Shown: piece after piece, positions 7,805 through 14,175 of the stretch | Layout of the letters: each line of letters starts with the position of its first letter | Numbering within the stretch: position 1 is the first letter of the stretch | Assembly (NCBI GenBank): GCA_016929465.1 | Contig: JAFGIT010000085.1 | Coordinates: 1 to 17,170 of the forward strand | DNA length: 17,170 nt | DNA from: Candidatus Coatesiibacteriota bacterium | Lineage (GTDB): Bacteria; B130-G9 | Reading direction: 5' to 3' | Position numbers and translations under genes: made by a program | The notes under the pieces: model-generated | Database searches by the model: none | What the model saw: only the letters and a program-made list of their open reading frames with translations | Told to the model about the DNA's origin: nothing

Positions 7805-7911
7805 CCGGTCCGTGATTTGCGGACCTATGACCGGGGGAGATAGATTTGGGACATCGGTCCCAATAATTATCGAAATAGGGATAATTGGGGCGGCAAAGGG
7901 CCGTCCCAATT
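7805..7911 (+). other. Chain of hairpins with overlapping pairing options after copy 4
   Basis: Three hairpins follow one another: GGTCCG/CGGACC (7807-7812 with 7820-7825, with a possible outer CCGGTC/GACCGG pairing); TTGGGAC-atcg-GTCCCAA (7846-7852 with 7857-7863, perfect); and a 12-bp stem 7883-7894 with 7900-7911 (one G-T wobble). The GTCCCAAT strand of the third could also pair with TTGGGAC of the second, so the two are potentially exclusive. No T-run follows, which argues against a classical terminator. Confidence 0.45.
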
Positions 7912-7943
7912 TCATAGTATTGATGCGTTGAATTGGATTAAGA

Positions 7944-8044
7944 ATGAGGCTATCAGGCGCCGACTATGTAACTCTGGATAGCGATGTGTTGGGCACCGCG
8001 TCAAGCCCAGCCTTTCCTGCACGGAATGCGGCGGCTTTTGCTGA
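7944..8044 (+). pseudogene. Decayed seventh copy of the peptide gene
   Basis: The pieces of a family peptide are present in order but in different frames. YQAPT is readable from 7950, VTLDSDVLG from about 7968, and PSLSCTECGGFC then TGA in a third frame from 8006 to 8044. Removing the 11 nt at 7994-8004 restores the reading VLG-PSLSC across the second break. A further shift separates YQAPT from VTLD, and the YQAPT frame has a TGA just upstream. No cargo gene precedes it. The C-terminal block differs from the intact copies (CTEC, two residues shorter), so it either diverged before decaying or has decayed further. The terminator at 8084 follows. Confidence 0.7.
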
Positions 8045-8083
8045 CGCAGCGGACACCGATGAAGAAGGGCGCCGATGTCAAAC

Positions 8084-8121
8084 AGAAGGGGCGGGATTTA
8101 TCCTGCCCTTTCTGCTTTTTT
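8084..8121 (+). terminator. Rho-independent terminator closing the plus-strand run
   Basis: A 13-nt arm (8084-8096) pairs with 8101-8113 around a TTTA loop, with G-T wobbles only, and is followed by GCTTTTTT. It stands 40 nt after the decayed peptide copy and faces the terminator of the converging minus-strand unit. Confidence 0.75.
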
Positions 8122-8150
8122 ACCTACAGCGATCCTGAAAGGACGAATTC

Positions 8151-8174
8151 AAAGGGATGGGGGATGGGGGATGG
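8151..8174. repeat. 24-nt G-rich direct repeat, left copy
   Basis: The 24 bases (AAA, then GGGAT and GGGGGAT steps, ending ATGG) are identical to 14101-14124. The two copies bracket the minus-strand peptide/peptidase block. This copy continues as GGGG, giving four G-runs separated by AT, a sequence able to form a G-quadruplex. Confidence 0.8.
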
Positions 8175-8180
8175 GGCATG

Positions 8181-8216
8181 AAAAAAGGGGCTGCAATCCG
8201 AATGGACCGCAGCCCC
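8181..8216 (-). terminator. Rho-independent terminator of the proximal C25 peptidase unit
   Basis: On the minus strand GGGGCTGC (8216-8209) pairs with GCAGCCCC (8194-8187), followed by TTTTTT (8186-8181). It lies 33 nt after the peptidase stop. The loop-side sequence ATCCGAATGGACCGC (plus-strand reading) is identical to that in the terminator at 11200. Confidence 0.85.
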
Positions 8217-8248
8217 GTCTGTTGGGTTATTTATTCAATGAGTGAATA

Positions 8249-10594
8249 TTATCTCGCCAGTCTAACCTGATTGCCTGTATGGTCTCTAACCGTCCGGTCT
8301 CTCTGAGGCTCGGTCGCCTCGAGGTTAATGCGTGCACTTACGGGACCATGCGCGGTCCAAGTTCCGCTTGTGTCGATATCGACGAGCCAATACTGGTAGG
8401 TCACACCAGCCTCAACATCGTCATCGACGAATCTATATGACGCACCTGCTGATGCGCTGCCTTCTGCGCCGATCAGTCGGCTTATCGCCTTTCTCTCGGT
8501 TCCGTCAGAGCGATATATGATGAACCCGGCGTTGTCGATCTCAGCACCCGTCTCCCAGGTCAGCACGATGTTGCTCCCGCTAGCATTCGCCTCGAAGTTC
8601 TCGAGGCGGATGTAGGTGTTGGCCTCGCCGACCAGCCTTGTGTGCGGGCAGCCGTAGAGGTTGAATGCGAAATAGCTGTGATAGGAATAGGAGTCGCTTG
8701 CGTAGCTGGAGCTGCCGGAACTGAGATAGGCCTTCGCGTCACAGAGCGCCCTCGCATTGAGGCATGAACCATCTGAAGCGTCGTAGTTGCTTATTCCCTG
8801 GCCGTAATAGAAAGCCAGGTCTTCTGAACAGCCATACCTGCGCTGGCATGTGCCCTCGCCGTCATAGTCGGTGTCCCAACCCCAGGCCACCGCGGAGGCA
8901 GAGCACGTGGAAACTGCCCCATTCTTCAGAAGGGAGTATCCCAGATTAATCGTGCTCGACGGCAGACCATTCGAGCAGCTGATCTGGAAGGTGAATGCTG
9001 GATGGCTGTCATCCAGATTCGGGCACCAACCGGAGTAGAACATATAGCCGTCGCTGCAAGAAGACCCGTAACCTACCGCTGTAAGTGAAGCATTCCCATG
9101 ACCGTACCACCACACCATGCCGTACGGGTGGTCCTTCCATCTGTTGTAGGCCGTGCCGCCGGATGAACTGGTGCTGGGACTCCCTACAAGTAGTTCATCG
9201 TATGGGTAGTCACTGGTGCAGCCAGTGGCCTTGTCTTGATATGTCTCATAGTATGAGAAACCTCTGCTGTCGAGATATTCTGACTTCATGCACTGGGCGA
9301 TGTGCGATGGGTCCTGAGTTGCCCATGGGAACGAGAGCGGGAACAGCACTTGTTTACGCCAGCCGAGATCGCCGCTCGCCGTATCGTAGTCGATCTCCTT
9401 CTGGATTATCCCGTCGAGGGTCGAGTAGGCTGCGTTATACACCGGGATACGGGCTGGGAAGACCTCGGCGTAGAAGTCGGGCTCGTCCTGACCGTTTTCA
9501 CCATAGGTCGCGTCACCGTCGGAATCCCAATCGCCGGTCAAATCCGCGAAGTAATAGTCTGTGGGGACAGAATATCCCGTCCCAGGGTAGCACGTCTTCA
9601 TCGGCAGATCGCCGCTTGTGCGCGGGTCGCCTATGAGCAGGACATAGACTATCCCGTATCCGTTCGGCGGCTCGAGGTAGTTGTCCTGGAGCCACTTCCT
9701 GATCTTGTCGTCAGTTCCATTCGGGGCCTGACCGGTCTTCGCATTATAACCGCCTGCCGCATCGCCGTCTTCGTAGCTGTGGCTTTCCGTCACTATTAGC
9801 ACTCTGAAGCCGAGGTTATCTTGCAGGTGCGTCTTCAGGTCCGAGACCTTGCTGCTGCCTTGCAGAATCGCCTCGGTCGTGATGATCACGTAGTTGAAGG
9901 TGTCCTCGTCATCGGCGGGCACGGAATTCACCGCGTTCGGGGTGTACCAATCCGAGGCACTGCTGTAGTTGACCAACATTTGTGCAGCCTTGCGATCCAT
10001 GACGCTGTCGCGGAGCGAATTCTCATCCAACAGGTTCGCATCCCGACTGAACTCGATCTTGATGGTGACCGCGTCGCAGAGCCGAAGCTGCCGCTGCACC
10101 GGGTTGAATCTGAAGGGGAAGAACGCGATCTGAGCGAACTTCCACTTGCGCATCTGGCAGGTCTTGGCGATCTCGACGTAGGCACTCGGCACGAAAGCAT
10201 CACGTCCATAGATGTCCATGTCCTTGCCATCGACGATGTTCGTCGCATCGCCCCACTCGAAGCCCGAGCTGCCGTCTAGCTTGCCGACTGGCGGCGTGGG
10301 AGCTATATCAAAGACGCCAGATAGCGCGGATTCCGTGATTTCGACGATTGAGAGTCTGATCGAATCCAGGACGACATCTGGAGGTAGTGCCACATTATAG
10401 ACCTTGTGCGGAAGCATCGGCGAACCGGGTGACGCCGCTATGCTTGCATCTTCTATGTGGATGACCTCGCCGTCCTCTAAATCCTCGACCGTGTATTCCC
10501 CTGCCGTTAGTTCAACGATGATCTCGTCAGCCCTTGCCAACGCGCAGGTCAAGAGGATCCCCATGATCAGAATTATATGTTTACCTACTCGCAT
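8249..10594 (-). CDS. Exported C25 (gingipain-type) cysteine peptidase with FN3-like C-terminal module, A
   Basis: A 781-aa protein. I start at ATG 10594, which has AGGAGAG about 6 nt upstream and opens a signal peptide (MRVGKHIILIMGILLTCALA then RADE); the frame runs open much further upstream but those residues are non-coding. Residues about 24-190 match the C25 propeptide pattern (SPGSPMLPHKVYNVALPPDV). The catalytic domain shows YVIITTEA, DYYFADLTGDWDSDGD, FPARIPVYN, then the dyad His499 in WWYGHGN and Cys540 in FQISCSNG, as in gingipains. The final module (about 660-755) is the same as in the beta-helix cargoes (TYIRLENF, TWETGAEIDNAGF.IYR, GASYRF, YWLVDIDTSGTWTAHGPV). The tail ends VRLAR. 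It should be made as a zymogen and exported. The substrate is unknown; a role in processing the paired peptide or its partners is speculation. Peptide copy 5 lies 71 nt upstream. Confidence 0.9.
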   Translation of the reverse strand: MRVGKHIILIMGILLTCALARADEIIVELTAGEYTVEDLEDGEVIHIEDASIAASPGSPMLPHKVYNVALPPDVVLDSIRLSIVEITESALSGVFDIAPTPPVGKLDGSSGFEWGDATNIVDGKDMDIYGRDAFVPSAYVEIAKTCQMRKWKFAQIAFFPFRFNPVQRQLRLCDAVTIKIEFSRDANLLDENSLRDSVMDRKAAQMLVNYSSASDWYTPNAVNSVPADDEDTFNYVIITTEAILQGSSKVSDLKTHLQDNLGFRVLIVTESHSYEDGDAAGGYNAKTGQAPNGTDDKIRKWLQDNYLEPPNGYGIVYVLLIGDPRTSGDLPMKTCYPGTGYSVPTDYYFADLTGDWDSDGDATYGENGQDEPDFYAEVFPARIPVYNAAYSTLDGIIQKEIDYDTASGDLGWRKQVLFPLSFPWATQDPSHIAQCMKSEYLDSRGFSYYETYQDKATGCTSDYPYDELLVGSPSTSSSGGTAYNRWKDHPYGMVWWYGHGNASLTAVGYGSSCSDGYMFYSGWCPNLDDSHPAFTFQISCSNGLPSSTINLGYSLLKNGAVSTCSASAVAWGWDTDYDGEGTCQRRYGCSEDLAFYYGQGISNYDASDGSCLNARALCDAKAYLSSGSSSYASDSYSYHSYFAFNLYGCPHTRLVGEANTYIRLENFEANASGSNIVLTWETGAEIDNAGFIIYRSDGTERKAISRLIGAEGSASAGASYRFVDDDVEAGVTYQYWLVDIDTSGTWTAHGPVSARINLEATEPQRDRTVRDHTGNQVRLAR

Positions 10595-10665
10595 CAGTGC
10601 TCTCCTATTGGGTTGGTTCGTGCGGCACAAAATCCGGGGCCGCATTTGGCTCATCTCCGCAATCG

Positions 10666-10788
10666 CTAGCAGCTCGCCGAGCCACCGAATCCAGTGCAGG
10701 AGAGAGAGGGGCCCAGCACGGACATGATATGCTGCGAACCCAGTGTGGTTACCTTCGGCGCTTCGTAGGTGCTTGTTGTGGCTTTCAT
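10666..10788 (-). CDS. YExPxV / GPSLSCTGFGGSxxC peptide, copy 5
   Basis: A 40-aa peptide, MKATTSTYEAPKVTTLGSQH followed by IMSVLGPSLSCTGFGGSASC, on the minus strand from ATG 10788 with AAGGAAG upstream. YEAPKVTTLGS (residues 8-18) is the closest in this window to the YxxPxLxxxGs leader pattern of lasso-type precursors. Cys31 and Cys40 keep the spacing of eight residues. In contrast to the plus-strand pairs it lies before its exported partner. It has been overlooked easily because a longer open frame covers it in another phase. Confidence 0.87.
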   Translation of the reverse strand: MKATTSTYEAPKVTTLGSQHIMSVLGPSLSCTGFGGSASC

Positions 10789-10943
10789 TCGTTCTTCCTT
10801 TCCTCGCGGCTTGTTTTGGGCTTTGCCCTTTTCGTTTGCACTCACGCCGGTAGGTGGGAATCAGGTTGTGAAGCTGTGAGTTCCAGCCGCCCTCTTTCTC
10901 GTTGAGACTCACGGCCCTCTCGGTTCCGCTTGGCCCTACCGAT
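10789..10943 (-). promoter_or_regulatory. Leader of the copy 5 unit, with blocks shared with the other peptidase unit
   Basis: About 150 nt separate the candidate -10 from the peptide ATG. Read on the minus strand, it contains GAGGGCCGTGA, later GCTTCACAACCT, later CCACCTACCGGCGTGAG, then a GGGC-aaa-GCCC hairpin shortly before the RBS. The leader of the copy 6 unit has GAGGGCCGTGA, GCTTCACAGCCT, CCACCTAAGCCGCGTAAG and a CGGGC-att-GCCCG hairpin in the same order. I match it to no known riboswitch. It may be a cis-acting RNA or a conserved duplicated leader. Confidence 0.5.
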
Positions 10944-10974
10944 ATGATATGACCAATAAATCCGCTAGTGTCAA
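10944..10974 (-). promoter_or_regulatory. Candidate promoter of the copy 5 / peptidase A unit
   Basis: On the minus strand TTGACA (10974-10969) is followed after 19 nt by TATCAT (10949-10944), 5 of 6 to the -10 consensus. The spacer is slightly long. Confidence 0.45.
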
Positions 10975-11199
10975 GTTTGGTCGGATTCACGCGTTGTGGG
11001 CAGCCCATTTTGGGAGTGCGGTGATCTAGCACCGCGCCACAGGAGATCCTGAATAATGCTGAGACAATGCTCCATTCGGGATTTATGTCCTCCAATGCCG
11101 CGAGTTCCGAAAGGGATCGACTATCGCAAAAGGCCGCGCCAGGTCGCGGCAAAGCAAAGCGGTGCCGGGTCACCGCACTCCACATCACAATCAACAAAA
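10975..11199. other. Intergenic spacer with three small hairpins, no gene
   Basis: Two hairpins have the same stem GCGGTG/CACCGC (11018-11023 with 11030-11035; 11159-11164 with 11171-11176). A third is GCCGCG/CGCGGC (11133-11138 with 11145-11150). The frames open across this stretch have no credible starts or protein content. Nothing else is visible. Confidence 0.5.
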
Positions 11200-11238
11200 G
11201 AAAAAGGGCCACGATCCGAATGGACCGCGGCCCTAATT
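11200..11238 (-). terminator. Rho-independent terminator of the distal C25 peptidase unit
   Basis: On the minus strand GGGCCGCG (11233-11226) pairs with CGTGGCCC (11213-11206), with one G-T wobble, followed by TTTTTCTTTT. It lies just after the peptidase stop and shares the ATCCGAATGGACCGC segment with the terminator at 8181. Confidence 0.85.
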
Positions 11239-11266
11239 TTTCTGATTATGTCTCTATCGTGCTGTT

Positions 11267-13621
11267 CTATCTTGCCAGCGCGGCCCCTTCGTTCACTCGC
11301 TCTATCAGCCGGTTGCGAATTCGCTCACGAGGTGAATCCGAGCTGATGCTTCCGCGGACCGGACCATGAGAAGTCCAGGTTCCGTTTGTGTCTATGTCAA
11401 TGAGCCAATACTGGTAGGTTTTACCGGCCTCGACACTGCTATCGACGAACCTGTAGGAGGCGCCTGACGTAGCGCTGCCCTCTGCGGGGATCAGTCTGCT
11501 AATAGCCTTCCGCTCCTCGCCATCGAACCGGTAGAGCAAGAAGCCCGCGTTGTCGATCTCCGCGCCCGTCTCCCAGGTCAGCACGATGTTGCGACCTCTG
11601 GCATGAGCCTCGAAGCTCTCAAGACGGATGTAGGTGTTTGTATCCGCATCGTAGAGCCTTGTGTGTGGGCATCCATATAGATTGTAAACATAGTAGTTGT
11701 GCCATGCTGCCGCGTCCGAATCATAGCCACTGAGATAGGCATTGGCGTCATAGAAAGCTTCCGCACAACGGGCGTATTTCCCTGCTGTACCATAGTTATC
11801 ATCGGTTAGATACTTCGCATACCAGTAGCCAATATCCTGGGAACCTCCCCATTTACGCTCGCAGCCGTATTCATCATAGTGCCCATAGGTACCAAGAGAT
11901 GACTCTGCCGCGCTTCCGGTGCAGATCGCACCATTTTTCAGGAGAGAATAGCCCAGATTCGTCGAGTAGTAGGGACTACCGTTTAGACAGCTAATCTGGA
12001 ATGTGAAAGCAGGATGACTGTCGTCCAGATCTCCGCAGTAGCTGCTCAGGAAGAGGTAACCATCGTAGCAATCATAGGTAGAATCGTGATTGCCGACCAC
12101 CGTGACATTATAGTTGCCATGGCCAAACCACCAGACGAGGCCATATTCATGATTTTTCCATCTTTCAACCACGCTGCCGCTGCCACTGGGGCCTCCATGC
12201 AGTACCTCATCCCAGGCATAGTCGCTCGAGCAGTAGGTCGCATGTCCATCCTGATACATCTCGTAGTAATCGAATCCCCTGCTATTCATATACTGCGTCT
12301 TCATGCAGTGTGAGTAGTGTGAGGGATCGGTGCCATCCCATGGGAATGACAGCGGGAAAAGCGTTCTCTTCCGCCAATTTAGATCGCCACTTGCTGTATC
12401 GTAGGCTATTTCCTTCTCAATAATAGAATCGAGAGTGCTATAAGCCTGGTCGTATACAGGGATCCGGGCCACATAAACCTCAGGGTCAAAATCGACGTTA
12501 TCATAGCCATACATACCATAGTATCCATCGCCACTAGAATCCCAGTCGCCAGTAAGGTCTGCGTAGTAGTAGTCAGTCGGAATTACGTAGTAATAATAAT
12601 TCCCGCCAGACTGATAATAGGTGCCAGGTATGCACTCCTTCATTGGCACGTCGCCGTTATCGGGATTTGGATTACCTATGAGCAGAACGAGCTCAATCCC
12701 GTAGCCTCTCGGCGGCGCCGCGTAATTGTCTATGAGCCAACCTCTTATGTCTTCAGCATTTGCAGAGCCGTAGCCCCCTGCTGCGCCGCCATCGCCATAG
12801 CTATTCCTCTCGGTTACGATTAGAACGCTGTAGCCTATATTCGTGAGATGAGTCTTGAGAGCCTCGATGGAGGTGTAGCTGCCTCCTCCGCTCGTATCGT
12901 ATATGGCCTCTGTGGTGATTATGACATAATTGAATGTGTCGTCCAAAGGAACAAACCTGCTGCTGGTCGTATACCATTCGCGCGCCTCGCCAAAATTAAT
13001 GAATTTCTGAGAGGCTTTCCCATCCATGACAGTGTCCGCAAGTAGCTCGGCGTCGAATGAGTCTGGTTCTCGCTCATATTTGATATTGAGTGAAATCCCG
13101 TCACAGAAGCGAAGCTCTCTTGTTACTGGATTCCAATTGAATGGCTGATAGGCGACCTCAACATACTTCCACTTCCTCATCTGACTAGTCCCCAGAACTG
13201 AGGCTGGATCGGCCGGAATGAAGGTATCGCTGCTATAGATGTCCAAGTCCTTTCCATCGACGATATTTGTCGCATCCCCCCACATCTTTTCGTTTCTGCC
13301 GTCCTTGGGGTCGATCATCGGTGGATTCGGTGCGATGTCATATACGCTGGGAAGCGTCGTTTCGCTTTTTTCGATGACTGATGCTGCAATCGAATCCCAA
13401 ACTACATCAGGTGGGAGTGCAACATAATATGTTCTGGTTGGCAGCATCGGCGCGCCTGGCGAGCCGCCCTGGCCGAAACCGCCCATGCTAATGATCTCGC
13501 CGTTCTCGACGTCCTCAATCGTGTAGTCGCCGGCGGTGAACTCGACAATTATCTTGTCGGCTGCAGCCCAGCTGGCCAACACGAGGAGGGCTATGATTAG
13601 AATTGTTATTCGGATTTTCAA
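11267..13621 (-). CDS. Exported C25 (gingipain-type) cysteine peptidase with FN3-like C-terminal module, B
   Basis: A 784-aa protein. I choose TTG 13621 because AAGGAGG lies 5-6 nt before it; the frame also opens at a TTG five codons earlier, but that one would sit on the Shine-Dalgarno itself. The signal peptide is MKIRITILIIALLVLASWAA. The propeptide-like region includes SPGAPMLPTRTYYVALPPDV (about 55-75). The peptidase core shows YVIITTEA, DYYYADLTGDWDSSGD, YVARIPVYD, His501 in WWFGHGN and Cys545 in FQISCLNG. The shared module covers about 664-755 (TYIRLESF, TWETGAEIDNAGFLLYR, GASYRF, YWLIDIDTNG, SHGPV). A basic tail ends in GAALAR. It is a paralogue of peptidase A along its whole length. 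Its peptide partner, copy 6, ends 137 nt upstream. Confidence 0.9.
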   Translation of the reverse strand: MKIRITILIIALLVLASWAAADKIIVEFTAGDYTIEDVENGEIISMGGFGQGGSPGAPMLPTRTYYVALPPDVVWDSIAASVIEKSETTLPSVYDIAPNPPMIDPKDGRNEKMWGDATNIVDGKDLDIYSSDTFIPADPASVLGTSQMRKWKYVEVAYQPFNWNPVTRELRFCDGISLNIKYEREPDSFDAELLADTVMDGKASQKFINFGEAREWYTTSSRFVPLDDTFNYVIITTEAIYDTSGGGSYTSIEALKTHLTNIGYSVLIVTERNSYGDGGAAGGYGSANAEDIRGWLIDNYAAPPRGYGIELVLLIGNPNPDNGDVPMKECIPGTYYQSGGNYYYYVIPTDYYYADLTGDWDSSGDGYYGMYGYDNVDFDPEVYVARIPVYDQAYSTLDSIIEKEIAYDTASGDLNWRKRTLFPLSFPWDGTDPSHYSHCMKTQYMNSRGFDYYEMYQDGHATYCSSDYAWDEVLHGGPSGSGSVVERWKNHEYGLVWWFGHGNYNVTVVGNHDSTYDCYDGYLFLSSYCGDLDDSHPAFTFQISCLNGSPYYSTNLGYSLLKNGAICTGSAAESSLGTYGHYDEYGCERKWGGSQDIGYWYAKYLTDDNYGTAGKYARCAEAFYDANAYLSGYDSDAAAWHNYYVYNLYGCPHTRLYDADTNTYIRLESFEAHARGRNIVLTWETGAEIDNAGFLLYRFDGEERKAISRLIPAEGSATSGASYRFVDSSVEAGKTYQYWLIDIDTNGTWTSHGPVRGSISSDSPRERIRNRLIERVNEGAALAR

Positions 13622-13758
13622 TTTATCCTCCTTCAACAGAAGTGCGATGGAAGTGTATCCGTCTTCCCATCGCCGTTCCCCAGGGCAGGCATTTATTGAA
13701 TTTCGGGTGAGTTCAGCATAAATGCTAGTCCTGGTCTTGCATTAAGCAGTCATCGTTA

Positions 13759-13881
13759 TTAGCAGTTTGCGGAGCCGCCGAAGCCCGTGCACGAAAGCGA
13801 TGGACCCAGCACAGACATGATGTTTGTCGAGCTGAGGATCTTGATTGTCGGTCTCTCGTAGGTGTTTCTCTTCGATGCCAT
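13759..13881 (-). CDS. YExPxV-family peptide, copy 6 (YERPTI variant)
   Basis: A 40-aa peptide, MASKRNTYERPTIKILSSTN followed by IMSVLGPSLSCTGFGGSANC, from ATG 13881 with AAGGAGAG upstream. The leader motif is YERPTI, so it differs most from the others in its N-terminal half, yet SVLGPSLSCTGFGGS is unchanged. Cys31 and Cys40 are present. It lies before peptidase B, as copy 5 lies before peptidase A, and both 40-mers share IMSVLGPSLSC. Confidence 0.87.
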   Translation of the reverse strand: MASKRNTYERPTIKILSSTNIMSVLGPSLSCTGFGGSANC

Positions 13882-14048
13882 TTTTCTCTCCTTCTGCGTT
13901 TAGCACCTTCGGGCAATGCCCGTTACCTAAAGATCTTACGCGGCTTAGGTGGCGAGGAAGCCTGGGAGGCTGTGAAGCAAAATGGTGGTACCTTCCAATT
14001 AAGGTTCACGGCCCTCAAAAGCTCGCCCATCCTTGCCGTCCTGCTATA
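13882..14048 (-). promoter_or_regulatory. Leader of the copy 6 unit
   Basis: About 165 nt with the same ordered blocks as the copy 5 leader (GAGGGCCGTGA, GCTTCACAGCCT, CCACCTAAGCCGCGTAAG, then a CGGGC-att-GCCCG hairpin before the RBS). The text between blocks differs, which is what a structured RNA or old duplication would give. A short frame through the block (RAVNLNWK here, RAVSLNEK in the other leader) leaves open a decayed small gene instead. Confidence 0.5.
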
Positions 14049-14076
14049 TTTTTACTTATTTTTGGGAAATCGTCAA
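14049..14076 (-). promoter_or_regulatory. Candidate promoter of the copy 6 / peptidase B unit
   Basis: On the minus strand TTGACG (14076-14071) is followed after 16 nt by TAAAAA (14054-14049) in an A/T-rich stretch. The -35 is good and the -10 is weak. Confidence 0.35.
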
Positions 14077-14100
14077 ATATTGGCTCCTGAAGGGAGCTGC

Positions 14101-14124
14101 AAAGGGATGGGGGATGGGGGATGG
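14101..14124. repeat. 24-nt G-rich direct repeat, right copy
   Basis: Identical to 8151-8174 and in the same orientation. It is followed by two copies of GGAAGGATGA (14128-14137, 14142-14151) and similar purine-rich text up to the end of prmC. No terminal inverted repeats or transposase are associated. Confidence 0.8.
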
Positions 14125-14175
14125 TCTGGAAGGATGAAGGCGGAAGGATGAGGGATGAAGTGATATGAGGACGTG

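Noticed and set aside
2916-8044. A complete lasso peptide cluster
   Set aside because: The YxxPxL-like leader fits, but no B protein, leader peptidase, Asn-synthetase-like cyclase or ABC transporter is present. The core also lacks a clear Asp/Glu at ring position 7-9 from LG or GP.
9085-9799. Open frames on the plus strand inside peptidase A
   Set aside because: These are shadows of a strongly coding minus-strand gene, rich in Arg, Ser and Cys and without starts or motifs. The same holds for the other opposite-strand frames in the cargo, prmC and ackA genes.
10595-11212. Long N-terminal extension of peptidase A
   Set aside because: The frame is open but covers peptide copy 5 in another phase, the leader and promoter. 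The signal peptide and RBS place the start at 10594.
8151-14124. A transposon bounded by the 24-nt repeats
   Set aside because: No transposase or integrase lies in the block and no terminal inverted repeats are seen. I keep the repeats only as a possible rearrangement mark.
8151-14160. CRISPR or satellite array from the GGGAT/GGATGA repeats
   Set aside because: Units are too short, there are only a few, and there are no spacers of even length.
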